This document shows, piece after piece, positions 24,484 through 33,600 of a stretch of 64,000 nt of DNA. The notes under the pieces are model-generated. The model saw only the letters and a list, made by a program, of their open reading frames with translations. It did no database searches and was not told the DNA's origin. The translations under genes were made by a program, and so were the position numbers. The stretch covers positions 17,986-81,985 of the forward strand of contig JAIYDS010000205.1 in the NCBI GenBank assembly GCA_027487385.1, in the 5' to 3' direction. Each line of letters opens with the position of its first letter. Position 1 is the stretch's first letter. Origin of the DNA: Acetobacteraceae bacterium. Lineage in GTDB: Bacteria > Pseudomonadota > Alphaproteobacteria > Acetobacterales > Acetobacteraceae.

Positions 24484-26688
24484 ATGACCAGCCCGCGGCG
24501 CGTCCTGCATGTGCTGAAGAGCTATCGCCCGCAATTCACCGGCGAGGGCGTCTTCCTCGAACGCTCGAGCGCCGTGATGCAGGAGCTCGCGCGCGATGTG
24601 ACGCATGAGCTGCTGGTGACCCATACGCCCCGACCTGAGGCCACGGCCTGGTGCGGCACGCTGGCGCGCGTCACCTGGCTCACCACCGGACCAGTGGGGG
24701 ATCTGCGGCGCGAGGCGATGCTCTGCTGGTGGTTCCTGCGCCACCTGCATCGCTATGAGGTGGTGCATTTCCGCACCCATGCGGATTGGTATTTCCTGAG
24801 CTATGCGATGACGAAGCTCGCCGGGCGGCGCCTGCTGCTCTCGGCGACGTTGGATGACAGCCTGCCTGTGCTGATCGGGCATTACCGGCCGCTCTGGCGG
24901 CAGCTTGCGGCGCGGGGCTTTCGGCTCTTCGACGGCTTCATCAGCATCAGCCCGCGGCTGCATGCGCAAAGCGCGGCGGTGGCGGCCGCACCTTGCCACC
25001 TCCTGCCCTGCGGCATCACCGTGCCCGCAGCCCAACCCGGCGAGCGCGCGCGGATGCGGCGTGAACTCGGCCTCAGCGCGGGCGACCCACTGCTGATCTT
25101 CGTCGGCGGTCTCTGCGCGCGGAAGGATCCGGCGACGCTGATCGCCGCCATGCCCGCCATCCTCGCGCAGCATCCGGGTGCGAAGCTGCTGCTGGTCGGA
25201 CCCGCGTTGGAGCCGGATCATGTGCGGGCCCTGGAAGCGGCCGCGCGGCCCTTGTGCGGCGCCGTGATCTTCGCGGGCGAGCAAAGCAACCCGCACCCGT
25301 GGTTCGCCGCCGCCGACATTCTGGTCTTCGCCTCGCGCCTCGAAGGCTTCGGTACGGTAGTGCCCGAGGCGATGGCTCATGGCCTGCCCGTCGTCGCGCG
25401 CCGCCTGCCGGGCGTGAATGACGGCTTCGTGCTGGAGGGCGAGACCGGCCTCCTGTTTGACGATGCGGCCGGCTACCTCGCCGCCGTCCTGCGCCTCGCG
25501 GCCTCGCCCGAACTGCGTGCGCGCATGGGCCGTGCCGGGGCCGCGCTGGTCGCGCGCGAGTTCGACATGGCGCGCATTGCCACGGGTTATCTCGCTCTCT
25601 ACGGCATGGCCGATGCCGTGCGGCCGCTCGACGCGCCGGAAACCAGGCTGGCCGCCACCGCCTCCATCCCCGATCGCCGCTTCCACAGCCCGGTTCCCGT
25701 CACCGAACCCGCCCGCCTCATCACCATGGTGGATGCGGAGGAGGCCTTCGACTGGTCCCGGCCTTTCTCGCGCGAGGCGCGGGACGTCAGCTCCATGCGC
25801 CACCAGCATCTGGCGCATCGCGTCTTCGAGCGGCATGGGGTGGTGCCCGTCTATCTCGCCGATCATCCCGTGGTCGCGCAGGATGACGGCCGCGCGCCGC
25901 TGCAGGAATTGCTGCGCGGCCGGCATTGCGAGATCGGCGCGCAGCTGCACCCTTGGGTGACGCCACCCTTCACCGAGGCGATGGAGCCCGGCAACAGCTT
26001 TGCCGGCAACCTTCCCGTGGCGATCGAGGTCGCCAAGGCCCGCACGTTGACCGAGGCTTTAGGCGCGACCTTTGGCCAGCACCCGCTGATCTATCGCACC
26101 GGCCGCTTCGGCGTCGGCCCGCGCACGGCAGATATCCTGAAGCATCTGGGCTATGCGGCCGATAGCAGCGTCGCCGCCTGCTGGCCGCCCGGCATGGCCC
26201 GCGGCGATGCCGAAGCCTGGCGCTCCGGCCAGGCGCCCTATTGGGTGGATCGGGACCGGACGTTGATGGAAATCCCGGTCACCGCCGCCCTGGTCGGCCG
26301 GCTGGACGGGCGGCTCGGCCGGCGCCTGGCTCCCCTGCTGTTCCACCCCGCCGCTGAGCGGCTGCGCCTACCGGGCCTGGCCGCGCGCATGGGCCTCATG
26401 GAGCGCATCCGCCTGACGCCCGAGGGCATGACGCTGGAGGAAGCAAAGCGCCTGACGCGCGCGCTGCATGCGGCCGGGCAGCGCGTCTTCGTGCTCACCT
26501 ACCACTCGCCTTCGCTGGTGCCGGGCAATACGCCCTATGTCCGCACGCTCGCCGAGCGCGAGGCCTTCCTCGCCTGGCTCGACGGCTATTACAGCTTCTT
26601 CCGCGAGGAGATCGGTGGCCGCAGCGCAAGCTGGCGGGAGATCCGCTATCCCGCTGAGGCCGCGCCGCAGCGGGTGGCCGCGGAATGA
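24484..26688 (+). CDS. Fusion of GT4 glycosyltransferase and polysaccharide-deacetylase-like domain
   Basis: A 734-residue bifunctional protein. Residues about 1-385 are a GT-B glycosyltransferase: RVLHVLKSYRPQFTGEG, LIFVGGLCARKDP and FASRLEGFGTVVPEAMAHG with its glutamates. After a linker, residues about 410-720 form a NodB/WalW-like deacetylase: TMVDAEEAFDW supplies the first acidic motif, GRHCEIGAQLHPWVTPPF the His-Pro-Trp motif, YRTGRFGVGPRT the third, and FVLTYHSPSLVPGNTPY the final histidine region. This pairing suggests a sugar is added and deacetylated, or sensed, by one polypeptide. Both normally cytoplasmic and normally periplasmic activities appear in a chain without a signal peptide, so the deacetylase may act on a cytoplasmic intermediate. 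The next gene overlaps by four bases. Confidence 0.85.
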   Translation: MTSPRRVLHVLKSYRPQFTGEGVFLERSSAVMQELARDVTHELLVTHTPRPEATAWCGTLARVTWLTTGPVGDLRREAMLCWWFLRHLHRYEVVHFRTHADWYFLSYAMTKLAGRRLLLSATLDDSLPVLIGHYRPLWRQLAARGFRLFDGFISISPRLHAQSAAVAAAPCHLLPCGITVPAAQPGERARMRRELGLSAGDPLLIFVGGLCARKDPATLIAAMPAILAQHPGAKLLLVGPALEPDHVRALEAAARPLCGAVIFAGEQSNPHPWFAAADILVFASRLEGFGTVVPEAMAHGLPVVARRLPGVNDGFVLEGETGLLFDDAAGYLAAVLRLAASPELRARMGRAGAALVAREFDMARIATGYLALYGMADAVRPLDAPETRLAATASIPDRRFHSPVPVTEPARLITMVDAEEAFDWSRPFSREARDVSSMRHQHLAHRVFERHGVVPVYLADHPVVAQDDGRAPLQELLRGRHCEIGAQLHPWVTPPFTEAMEPGNSFAGNLPVAIEVAKARTLTEALGATFGQHPLIYRTGRFGVGPRTADILKHLGYAADSSVAACWPPGMARGDAEAWRSGQAPYWVDRDRTLMEIPVTAALVGRLDGRLGRRLAPLLFHPAAERLRLPGLAARMGLMERIRLTPEGMTLEEAKRLTRALHAAGQRVFVLTYHSPSLVPGNTPYVRTLAEREAFLAWLDGYYSFFREEIGGRSASWREIRYPAEAAPQRVAAE

Positions 26689-27425
26689 GCATCCCCTGGC
26701 GACACACCCTGCCGGCACTCACGCTTCCGCCGATGCTGCTCGTGCTCTGCTGCCTCGTCTGCGGGCTGCTCGCCTGGCGCGGGCGGCGGCTGGCGGGTCT
26801 GGTAGGCGCGGCCTCTGCGCTGGCGCTGCTGCTGCTGGCGACGCCCGCGCTCGCGGGCCTGCTGCGCTGGACGCTGGAGCGCGAGGTGACGCTGCCATCG
26901 GCGGCGAGCGCACCGCCCACCGCCATCATCATCCTCGGGGCCGAGGTCACGCCGGGCCCGGATGGCCCGATGGTGGGCCCGCTGACGCTCGAGCGGCTGC
27001 GTGCGGGCGCCGCGCTGCATCGGCGCATGGGCTGGCCCATCCTGGTCACGGGCGGTGTGCTGGCCCCGGGCGATCCGCCGCTGGCGCGGCTCATGGCGCT
27101 GAGCCTCGCCGAGGATTTCGGCGTGACCACGCGCTGGATCGAAGCGCGCGCCGCCAATACGGCGGAGAACGCCGCCTTCAGCGCGGCCATGCTGCAGGCC
27201 GAGGGCATCACCAGCGCCTATCTCGTCAGCCATGCCTGGCATGTCCCGCGCGCGATGGATGGCTTCGCGCGCGGCAGCCTGAGCGTGACGCCGGCGCCGC
27301 TCTCGCTCACCCCCGTCTCGATGACACGCATGACCGACTGGCTGCCGCGGCCCGATCACCTGGCCGAAAGCTGGTACGCGCTGCGCGAATGGGCAGGGAG
27401 GCTTGTTCATGTCCTGCAAGGTTGA
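26685..27425 (+). CDS. YdcF/DUF218-family membrane protein
   Basis: A 246-residue protein with two N-terminal membrane helices (about residues 14-33 and 35-57) and a DUF218 domain. TAIIILGAEVTPGPDG is the first strand, LERLRAGAALHRRMGWPILVTGG the glycine turn, ARAANTAENAAFSA the central motif, and YLVSHAWHVPRAM the His-containing motif. DUF218 members (YdcF, ElyC, SanA) are linked to envelope polysaccharide and lipid-carrier metabolism, but the reaction is unknown. It sits within the GT4-deacetylase/FemAB operon with overlaps at both ends. Confidence 0.85.
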   Translation: MSIPWRHTLPALTLPPMLLVLCCLVCGLLAWRGRRLAGLVGAASALALLLLATPALAGLLRWTLEREVTLPSAASAPPTAIIILGAEVTPGPDGPMVGPLTLERLRAGAALHRRMGWPILVTGGVLAPGDPPLARLMALSLAEDFGVTTRWIEARAANTAENAAFSAAMLQAEGITSAYLVSHAWHVPRAMDGFARGSLSVTPAPLSLTPVSMTRMTDWLPRPDHLAESWYALREWAGRLVHVLQG

Positions 27426-28446
27426 GGGTGGGCCCCTGCCGGCCTGGTGCGAGCCGCATCTGGCCCCACCGGATGCTCCGGATTTCTTCGCCAGCCGCGC
27501 CTGGTACGACACGCTCCTGGCGCATGCCCTGCCGCCGGGGGCGGAACCCTGGCTGGCCCGCTGCGGCGAGGCCCTGCTGGTGCCCCTGCTGCGCCAGGGC
27601 GGGCGGCTCGGCGCGCTCGTCACGCCCTATAGTCTCGAATGGCGGCCCCTGCCGGCGCGTCACGCGAGCCCGGCCATGCTGCGCGCGGCGGGGCGGGAGC
27701 TGGCCCGCCTGCTGGCGCGACGGGCACCGACACGGCTGGAGGCGCTGGATGCGGAGACGCCGGGCCTCGAGGACACCCTGGAGGGTCTGCGGGAGGGCGG
27801 CTTCGCCATCAGCCGCTACCGGCATTTCGGGAATTGGCATGAGGCGCTGACACCCGGCGCCGGCTGGCCCGGCTACCTCGCTGTCCGTCCCTCGGCGCTG
27901 CGCGCGACCATCCTGCGCCGCACCGCCGCCATGCTCCGCCATGGCCATCTCTCCCGGCATGATGCGCCCGGGCCAGGGCTGGAGCGCGGCATCCTCGCCT
28001 ATGCCGAGGTGCGCGGGCGCAGCTGGAAGCCGTTGGAGCCCTTCCCCGACTTCGACGCGGCGCTGCTGCGCGCCACGGCCGCCATCGGCGCGCTGCGCCT
28101 GGGCGTGCTCTGGGGCCCGGATGGGCAACCCATCGCGGCGCAATACTGGGTGCTGACCGGCGGGCGGGCGATGCTGCTCAAGCTCGCCCATGTGCGCGAC
28201 GCGAAGGCGGCCTCGCCCGGCACGGTGCTGACCGGGCTGATGATCCGCCACCTCATCGAGGTGGATGGCGCCACCGCCCTTGATTTCGGCCGCGGCGACG
28301 ATGCCTACAAGCAGCTCTGGTGCGGGCGGCGGCGGCAGCGCATCGGGTTGATCCTGAGCGATCCCTGGCATCCCGCCGGCCTGTTGCAGATGGCGCGAGA
28401 GGCGGCGCAGCGCGGGCGGGACCTGCTGCTCAGGCGCGCGGCATGA
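27409..28446 (+). CDS. Second FemAB/BcsL-like GNAT acyltransferase
   Basis: A 345-residue member of the same broad CelD/BcsL GNAT superfamily as the gene at 23456, but divergent. It shows DFFASRAWYDTLLAHAL, FAISRYRHFGNWHEAL, RGRSWKPLEPFPDF, HVRDAKAASPGTVLTGLMI and LDFGRGDDAYKQLW. ATG 27409 is preceded at 8 bases by GGGAGG and lies inside the YdcF gene's last codons. It probably acylates a glycan residue. Two such proteins in one locus suggests two separate modifications, or two residues modified. Confidence 0.78.
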   Translation: MSCKVEGGPLPAWCEPHLAPPDAPDFFASRAWYDTLLAHALPPGAEPWLARCGEALLVPLLRQGGRLGALVTPYSLEWRPLPARHASPAMLRAAGRELARLLARRAPTRLEALDAETPGLEDTLEGLREGGFAISRYRHFGNWHEALTPGAGWPGYLAVRPSALRATILRRTAAMLRHGHLSRHDAPGPGLERGILAYAEVRGRSWKPLEPFPDFDAALLRATAAIGALRLGVLWGPDGQPIAAQYWVLTGGRAMLLKLAHVRDAKAASPGTVLTGLMIRHLIEVDGATALDFGRGDDAYKQLWCGRRRQRIGLILSDPWHPAGLLQMAREAAQRGRDLLLRRAA

Positions 28447-29576
28447 GGATCCTCTACAGCCACCGCATCCGCTCGCGCGATGGCCAGGCGGTGCATCTGG
28501 AAGCCATGGTAGGTGCCTTGCGCGCCGCCGGCCATGAGGTGCGGGTGAGCGGTCCGGAGAGCTTCGCCGGCACGGCGTTGGGCGGCAGCAGCCGGTTGCT
28601 GGATGCGCTGCGCCAGCGCCTGCCGGGCTGGCTCGGCGAGGTGGCGGAGATGGCCTATGCGATCCCGGCCGCTTGGCGGCTGGACCGCGCCGCACGCGCC
28701 TTTCGCCCGGATGTGATCTATGAGCGCGCGAACCTGTTCCATCTCGCCGGCGCCTGGGTCGCGGGGTGGCGCGGGCTGCCGCTGCTGCTGGAGGTTAATT
28801 CGCCCCTGGCGGAGGAGCGCGCGGTGCATGGCCGGCTCTCGCTGCGCCGCATCGCCGGGGCGGCGGAGCGGCTGGTCTGGCGCCGTGCCAGCCATGTACT
28901 GCCGGTGACGGAGGTGCTGGCCACGCATCTGCGTCAAGCGGGCGTGGCGGAGGCGCGCATCAGCGTCATTCCGAACGGGATCACGCCGGCAGATTTCGCG
29001 GCCGAGCCGGCGCGCGCGGCAGGCCCGGTCGTCACCCTCGGCTTCATCGGCTTCCTGCGCGAGTGGCACGGCATGGATCGCGTGCTGGCTGCCATGGCCC
29101 GCGAGGCTGGCGCGCGGGAACTGGTGCTGCGCATCGTGGGCGACGGCCCGGCCCTGGCGGCGCTGCGGGTGCAGGCCGCCGCATTGGAGCTTGGCGCGCG
29201 CGTCGCCTTCCTGGGGCTGGCTTCCCGTGCCGAGGTGCCGGGCCTCATCGCCGGCTTCGATATCGCGCTGCAGCCCGCCGCCGTGGCCTATGCCTGCCCG
29301 CTCAAGATCCTGGAATACATGGCCGCCGGCTGTGCCATCGTGGCGCCCGACCAGCCCAATCTCCGCGAATTGCTGGAGGATGGCCGCAACGCCCTGCTCT
29401 TCGACACGGGCGATCCCGAGGCGATGTGGCGCGCCATCCTCGCCCTGGCCGGCGATCCGGCGCTGCGGGCCGGGCTGGGCGCCGCCGCGCGCGCCGATAT
29501 CGCGCGCCGGGGGCTGAGCTGGGCGGCGCTGGCGGGGCGCGTGGTCGCATTGGCCGAGGCGGCGCGCCCGCGATGA
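28443..29576 (+). CDS. GT4-family glycosyltransferase
   Basis: A 377-residue GT-B enzyme. MRILYSHRIRSRDGQAVHLE opens the acceptor domain, YERANLFHLAGAW lies mid-domain, ISVIPNGITPADF marks the domain boundary, and the donor domain has LGFIGFLREWHGMDRVL. The usual E-x7-E is altered: the equivalent segment reads LQPAAVAYACPLKILEYMAAG, where only the later glutamate is plain. Overlaps both neighbours by four bases (ATGA). Substrate unknown. Confidence 0.88.
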   Translation: MRILYSHRIRSRDGQAVHLEAMVGALRAAGHEVRVSGPESFAGTALGGSSRLLDALRQRLPGWLGEVAEMAYAIPAAWRLDRAARAFRPDVIYERANLFHLAGAWVAGWRGLPLLLEVNSPLAEERAVHGRLSLRRIAGAAERLVWRRASHVLPVTEVLATHLRQAGVAEARISVIPNGITPADFAAEPARAAGPVVTLGFIGFLREWHGMDRVLAAMAREAGARELVLRIVGDGPALAALRVQAAALELGARVAFLGLASRAEVPGLIAGFDIALQPAAVAYACPLKILEYMAAGCAIVAPDQPNLRELLEDGRNALLFDTGDPEAMWRAILALAGDPALRAGLGAAARADIARRGLSWAALAGRVVALAEAARPR

Positions 29577-30658
29577 GCGAGGCGCCCCTCCTGCTGCACG
29601 TCTTCCCGAGCTTTGCCGTGGGCGGGGCACAGGTGCGCCTGGCTGCCATCGCCAATCGCTTTCCGGGGCGCTGGCGCCATGTGGTGGTGGCGCTGGATGG
29701 CAACACGGCCTGCGCCGCCCGGGTGCGGCCAGAGGTGGGCCTGCGCTGCATCGCCCCGCCTTACGCCGCCGGCGCCGGGCTGGCCGCGCGGCTCTGGGCG
29801 ATCACCCGGCTGTTGCGCGGGCGACGCCCGGCGCTGCTGGTCACCAGCAACTGGGGCAGCATGGAATGGGCTCTGGCCAACCGCCTCGCCGCCCGACCGC
29901 ATCTGCATCTGGAGGATGGCTTCGGCCCGGAGGAGCACAGCGCCCAACTCCCGCGCCGCGTGCGGGCCCGCCGGCTCATCCTGCGATGGAGCCAGGTGGT
30001 GCTCCCCTCGGAGACGCTGCTGGAGCTGGCCACCGGCTGCTGGAAGCTGGCGCCGGCGCGCTGCCGGCTGATCCCCAATGGCGTGGATCTGCGCCGGCTG
30101 CATCCGGCGGCGAAGTCGCCCGGCCTGGTGATCGGCACCACCGCCGCGCTGCGGCCGGAGAAGAATCTCGGCCGGCTGCTGCGCGCGGTGGCGCTCATGC
30201 AGGCCGACCTGCCCGGGTTGCGGCTGGACATCCTGGGCGACGGGCCCGAGCGGCCTATCCTGGCAGCGCTCGCGATCCGCCTCGGCATCGCCGATCGCAC
30301 GCGTTTTCTCGGGCATGTGGCGGACCCGGCCGCGCTGCTGCGCGGCATGGATGTCTTCGCCCTCTCCTCCGACACGGAGCAGATGCCCTTCGCCGTGCTG
30401 GAAGCCATGGCGAGCGGCCTGGCCGTTGCCAGCACGGATGTGGGCGATGTGCGCGCGATGCTGGCGGCGGAGAACCGGCGCTTCGTCACGCCACTGACCG
30501 ATTCGGGAATGGCGGAGGCCTTGCACACCCTGTTGCGCGATCCCGCGCTGCGCGCGCGCATGGGCCAGGCCAATCGCGCGCGGGCCGAGGCGGTGTATGA
30601 TGAGGAGGCGATGTTCCAGGCCCATGCCGTGCTGATGGACCGCCTGGCCCGTCCCTGA
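29573..30658 (+). CDS. GT4-family glycosyltransferase
   Basis: A 361-residue GT-B enzyme and the last gene of the glycan operon. LLHVFPSFAVGGAQVRLAAI carries the glycine-rich acceptor loop, CRLIPNGVDLRRLHP the hinge, GTTAALRPEKNLGRLLRAV the donor-domain start, and ALSSDTEQMPFAVLEAMASG the E-x7-E motif. The start overlaps the previous stop. Converges on the hybrid kinase at 30698 with only 39 bases between. Confidence 0.88.
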   Translation: MSEAPLLLHVFPSFAVGGAQVRLAAIANRFPGRWRHVVVALDGNTACAARVRPEVGLRCIAPPYAAGAGLAARLWAITRLLRGRRPALLVTSNWGSMEWALANRLAARPHLHLEDGFGPEEHSAQLPRRVRARRLILRWSQVVLPSETLLELATGCWKLAPARCRLIPNGVDLRRLHPAAKSPGLVIGTTAALRPEKNLGRLLRAVALMQADLPGLRLDILGDGPERPILAALAIRLGIADRTRFLGHVADPAALLRGMDVFALSSDTEQMPFAVLEAMASGLAVASTDVGDVRAMLAAENRRFVTPLTDSGMAEALHTLLRDPALRARMGQANRARAEAVYDEEAMFQAHAVLMDRLARP

Positions 30659-30697
30659 CCGCCGCAGCCCGCGGTGTCGCGCCCCCGGTTTCGGCGC

Positions 30698-33600
30698 TCA
30701 GCCTTTCGCGTCCGGCGTCGCCGCCGCCACCGCCAGCCGTGCCAGGGCCGGGAGCGAGCGCGAGCCGGTGGCATGCATGATGGCCGCACGATGTGCCTCC
30801 ACCGTGCGCTGGCTGATGCCGAGATCGGCGGCGATGTTCTTGCTCGGCTGGCCGGCCAGCACGCGGTCCATCACCATGCGCTGGCGCGGCGTGAGCCGCC
30901 CGATCAGCGCGGCCGCGGCGCGCCGGTCGGCCGCCTGCTGACCAAGATCCTGCGACTGCCGCAGCGCATCGGCGATCACCGCCAGGAGCTTCGCGACCTC
31001 GACGGGTTTCTCGACGAAATCCGTGGCGCCGGCCTTGATCGCGCGCACCGCCGCCGGAACATCGCTGAAGCCGGTGATCATGATGGCCGGCGTCGCGTCG
31101 CCGCGCTCCCGCAGCAGGGTCAGCAGCTCATACCCGCTCATCCCCGGCAGCTTCGCGTCAATCAGCACGCAGCCGCACGCCTCGCCGCCGGGCGGCTGCG
31201 CGGCGAGGAAGGCTTCCGCCGTGGCATGGTCCTCGACCATGTAGTGCTCCCGTTCCAGCATCCCGCGCATCGCGGCACGGAGCAGCGGGTCATCATCCAC
31301 CACATGCACGGTGCAGCCCGCCTCGGCCGCCGGGCTGGCCGGCGGGGCGGCCAGAAGCTGCCGCGCCAGGGCCAGCAGGTCGGCCGGCTTCACCGGCTTG
31401 CGCAGCTGGATGCATTCGAGCCGCGCGATGGCCTGCTGCGTCTCGGGCGAGATGTCGCCGGTCAGGATCACCACGGGCAGAGAGCCCCCGGCGGCGGCGC
31501 GCAACCGCGTGGCGGCATCGAGGCCGGTCATGCCGCCCGGCAGGTTGAAATCCGCCAGCACCAGCTGCGGCCCGAAGCCCGCCTCCCGCGCCAGCGCGAG
31601 GCCCGAGGCTCCGTCCGCCGCGCCCCGCGCGTCATGCCCCTCGGCGATCAGGGTGCTCACCAGCAGCCCGCGCAGATCCGCGTCATCCTCGATCACGAGG
31701 ATGCTGCCGCACCGCGGCGGAAGGGCCGGGATGCTCTCGGCCGGGAGCGGCGGCGCCGGGACGATGCGGGCCTCCAGCGCGAAGACCGAGCCATGCCCGA
31801 GGCGGGACCGCACCTGCAGGCGGTGCCCCAGCAGCATCGCCAGGCGCTGGACGATGGAGAGGCCGAGGCCGAGCCCGCCCTGCCGCTCGCGCGGCAGCTT
31901 CCGGATCTGCTGGTACTCGCCGAAGATCGTCTGCAGATCCTTCGCCGCGATGCCGATGCCGGTGTCCCAGACCTCGATCTGGAGAATTCCCTCGCGCTGC
32001 CGGCAGCCCAGCAGGATGCGGCCCCTCGGCGTGTATTTCAGCGCGTTGCCCAGCAGGTTGCGCAGCATCAGCTCGAGCAGGGTCGCATCGGTCTCGACCG
32101 CAAGGCTGGAGGACACGACGCGCAGCTCCAACCCCTGCGCCGTGGCGAGGTAGCCGAATTCCTCGCGCAGCTTCTCCAGCAGGGGCGCGATGCGGAACGG
32201 CGCATGCGTGGGCACCAGCGTGCCGGAGCCCACCGGATCCGTGTCGAGCAGCGTGTTCAGCATGCCGCCCATCGCCGTCAGCGCGGGCTCCAGCAGGCGC
32301 ACCAGGCGCGTTGCATCGGCGCCCTCCACGCTGCGTGCCAGCATGGCCTGCAGCAGGATCAGGGTCTGGAGCGGCTGGCGCAGATCATGGCTCGCGGCGC
32401 TGAGGAATTGCGACTTGGCGGCATTGGCGGCATCGGCCAGGCGCCGCGCCTCTTCCAGGGCCTCGGCGATCTCCTTGCGGGCGGTGATGTCGCCGTAGGT
32501 GATCACCACGCCGTCCACCTGGCCATCCTGCGTTCGATAGGGCAGGACATGGCGCAGCAGCCAGAGCCCGGCCACGGTGCGGATTTCCCGCGCCGCCGGC
32601 GCTTCGCCCCGCAGCACCGCGTTCACATCCGCCAGCATGTCCTCATCCGGGGCTAGCGCGCGGAGATCCGCCAGTGGGCGCCCGATATCGCCCGCCAGCA
32701 GGTTGAAGACCGTGCGTGTCGCCGGGGTGAAGAAGCGGATGCGCAGCTTCGGGTCGAGGAAGAGCGTCGCCACATCGGTGCTGTAGAGCACGTTCTGCAG
32801 ATCATTCGAGGTGGTGCGGCTGCGCTCCAGCGTCTCCTGCAGCTGGCCGTTCAGCGCGGTCAGCTCCTCGTTGAGGGATTGCAGCTCCTCCTTGGAGGTC
32901 AGCAACTCCTCATTGGTGGATTGATACTCCTCATTGGCGGAGAGGGTCTCCTCGTTGATGCTGCGCTGCTCCTCGCCGGACAGCTCCAGCTGGCGGATGG
33001 CGTTGCGCAGCTCGGCGCGGGTTTCCTCCAATTCGCGCTCCAGCGTCGCGACGCGCGGGCTCCCCTTCCGCCCCGAATCAGGGAGGGCTGGCCCGCCGGG
33101 TATCTCGACGAAGCAGACCAGCAGCATCTCATCCGGCTCGGTCGTGATGCCGCGGGCATCGATCCTGAGCCGGCTGCCGCCCGCGCCAGACGCGGCCTCG
33201 GTCACGCTGGTCGGCGCCCCGCTCTCGCGCGCCTGCTGGATCACCAGGCGCAGCTTGGCGCGCAGGCCGGGGCGCGCGAGCAGGAGCAGATCCTGCGTCG
33301 GCTGCCCCGAGGGGTGGGAGAGGTATTGCTCGACTGCGCCCATGGAGTAGAGGCAGTTGTTGTTCCGGTCGAGCAGCACGGCGGCCGGCGAATGGCTCTC
33401 CAGCACGAGGCGACGACAGAGGTCGGCCAGGCGCATCTGGCGCGATGTGATCCGCCCGCCCTGCGGCCCGCCCCGCCCGCCCTCGCCGATCAGGTTGAGG
33501 GAGCTCACCTCGATGCTGCGGCTCTCCTTCCCGCGGCGCCAGAGGCGCTCGGATTTCGCCACGGGGTGGAAGCCGGCCTCGGCCTGGCCCAGCGCCTCCG

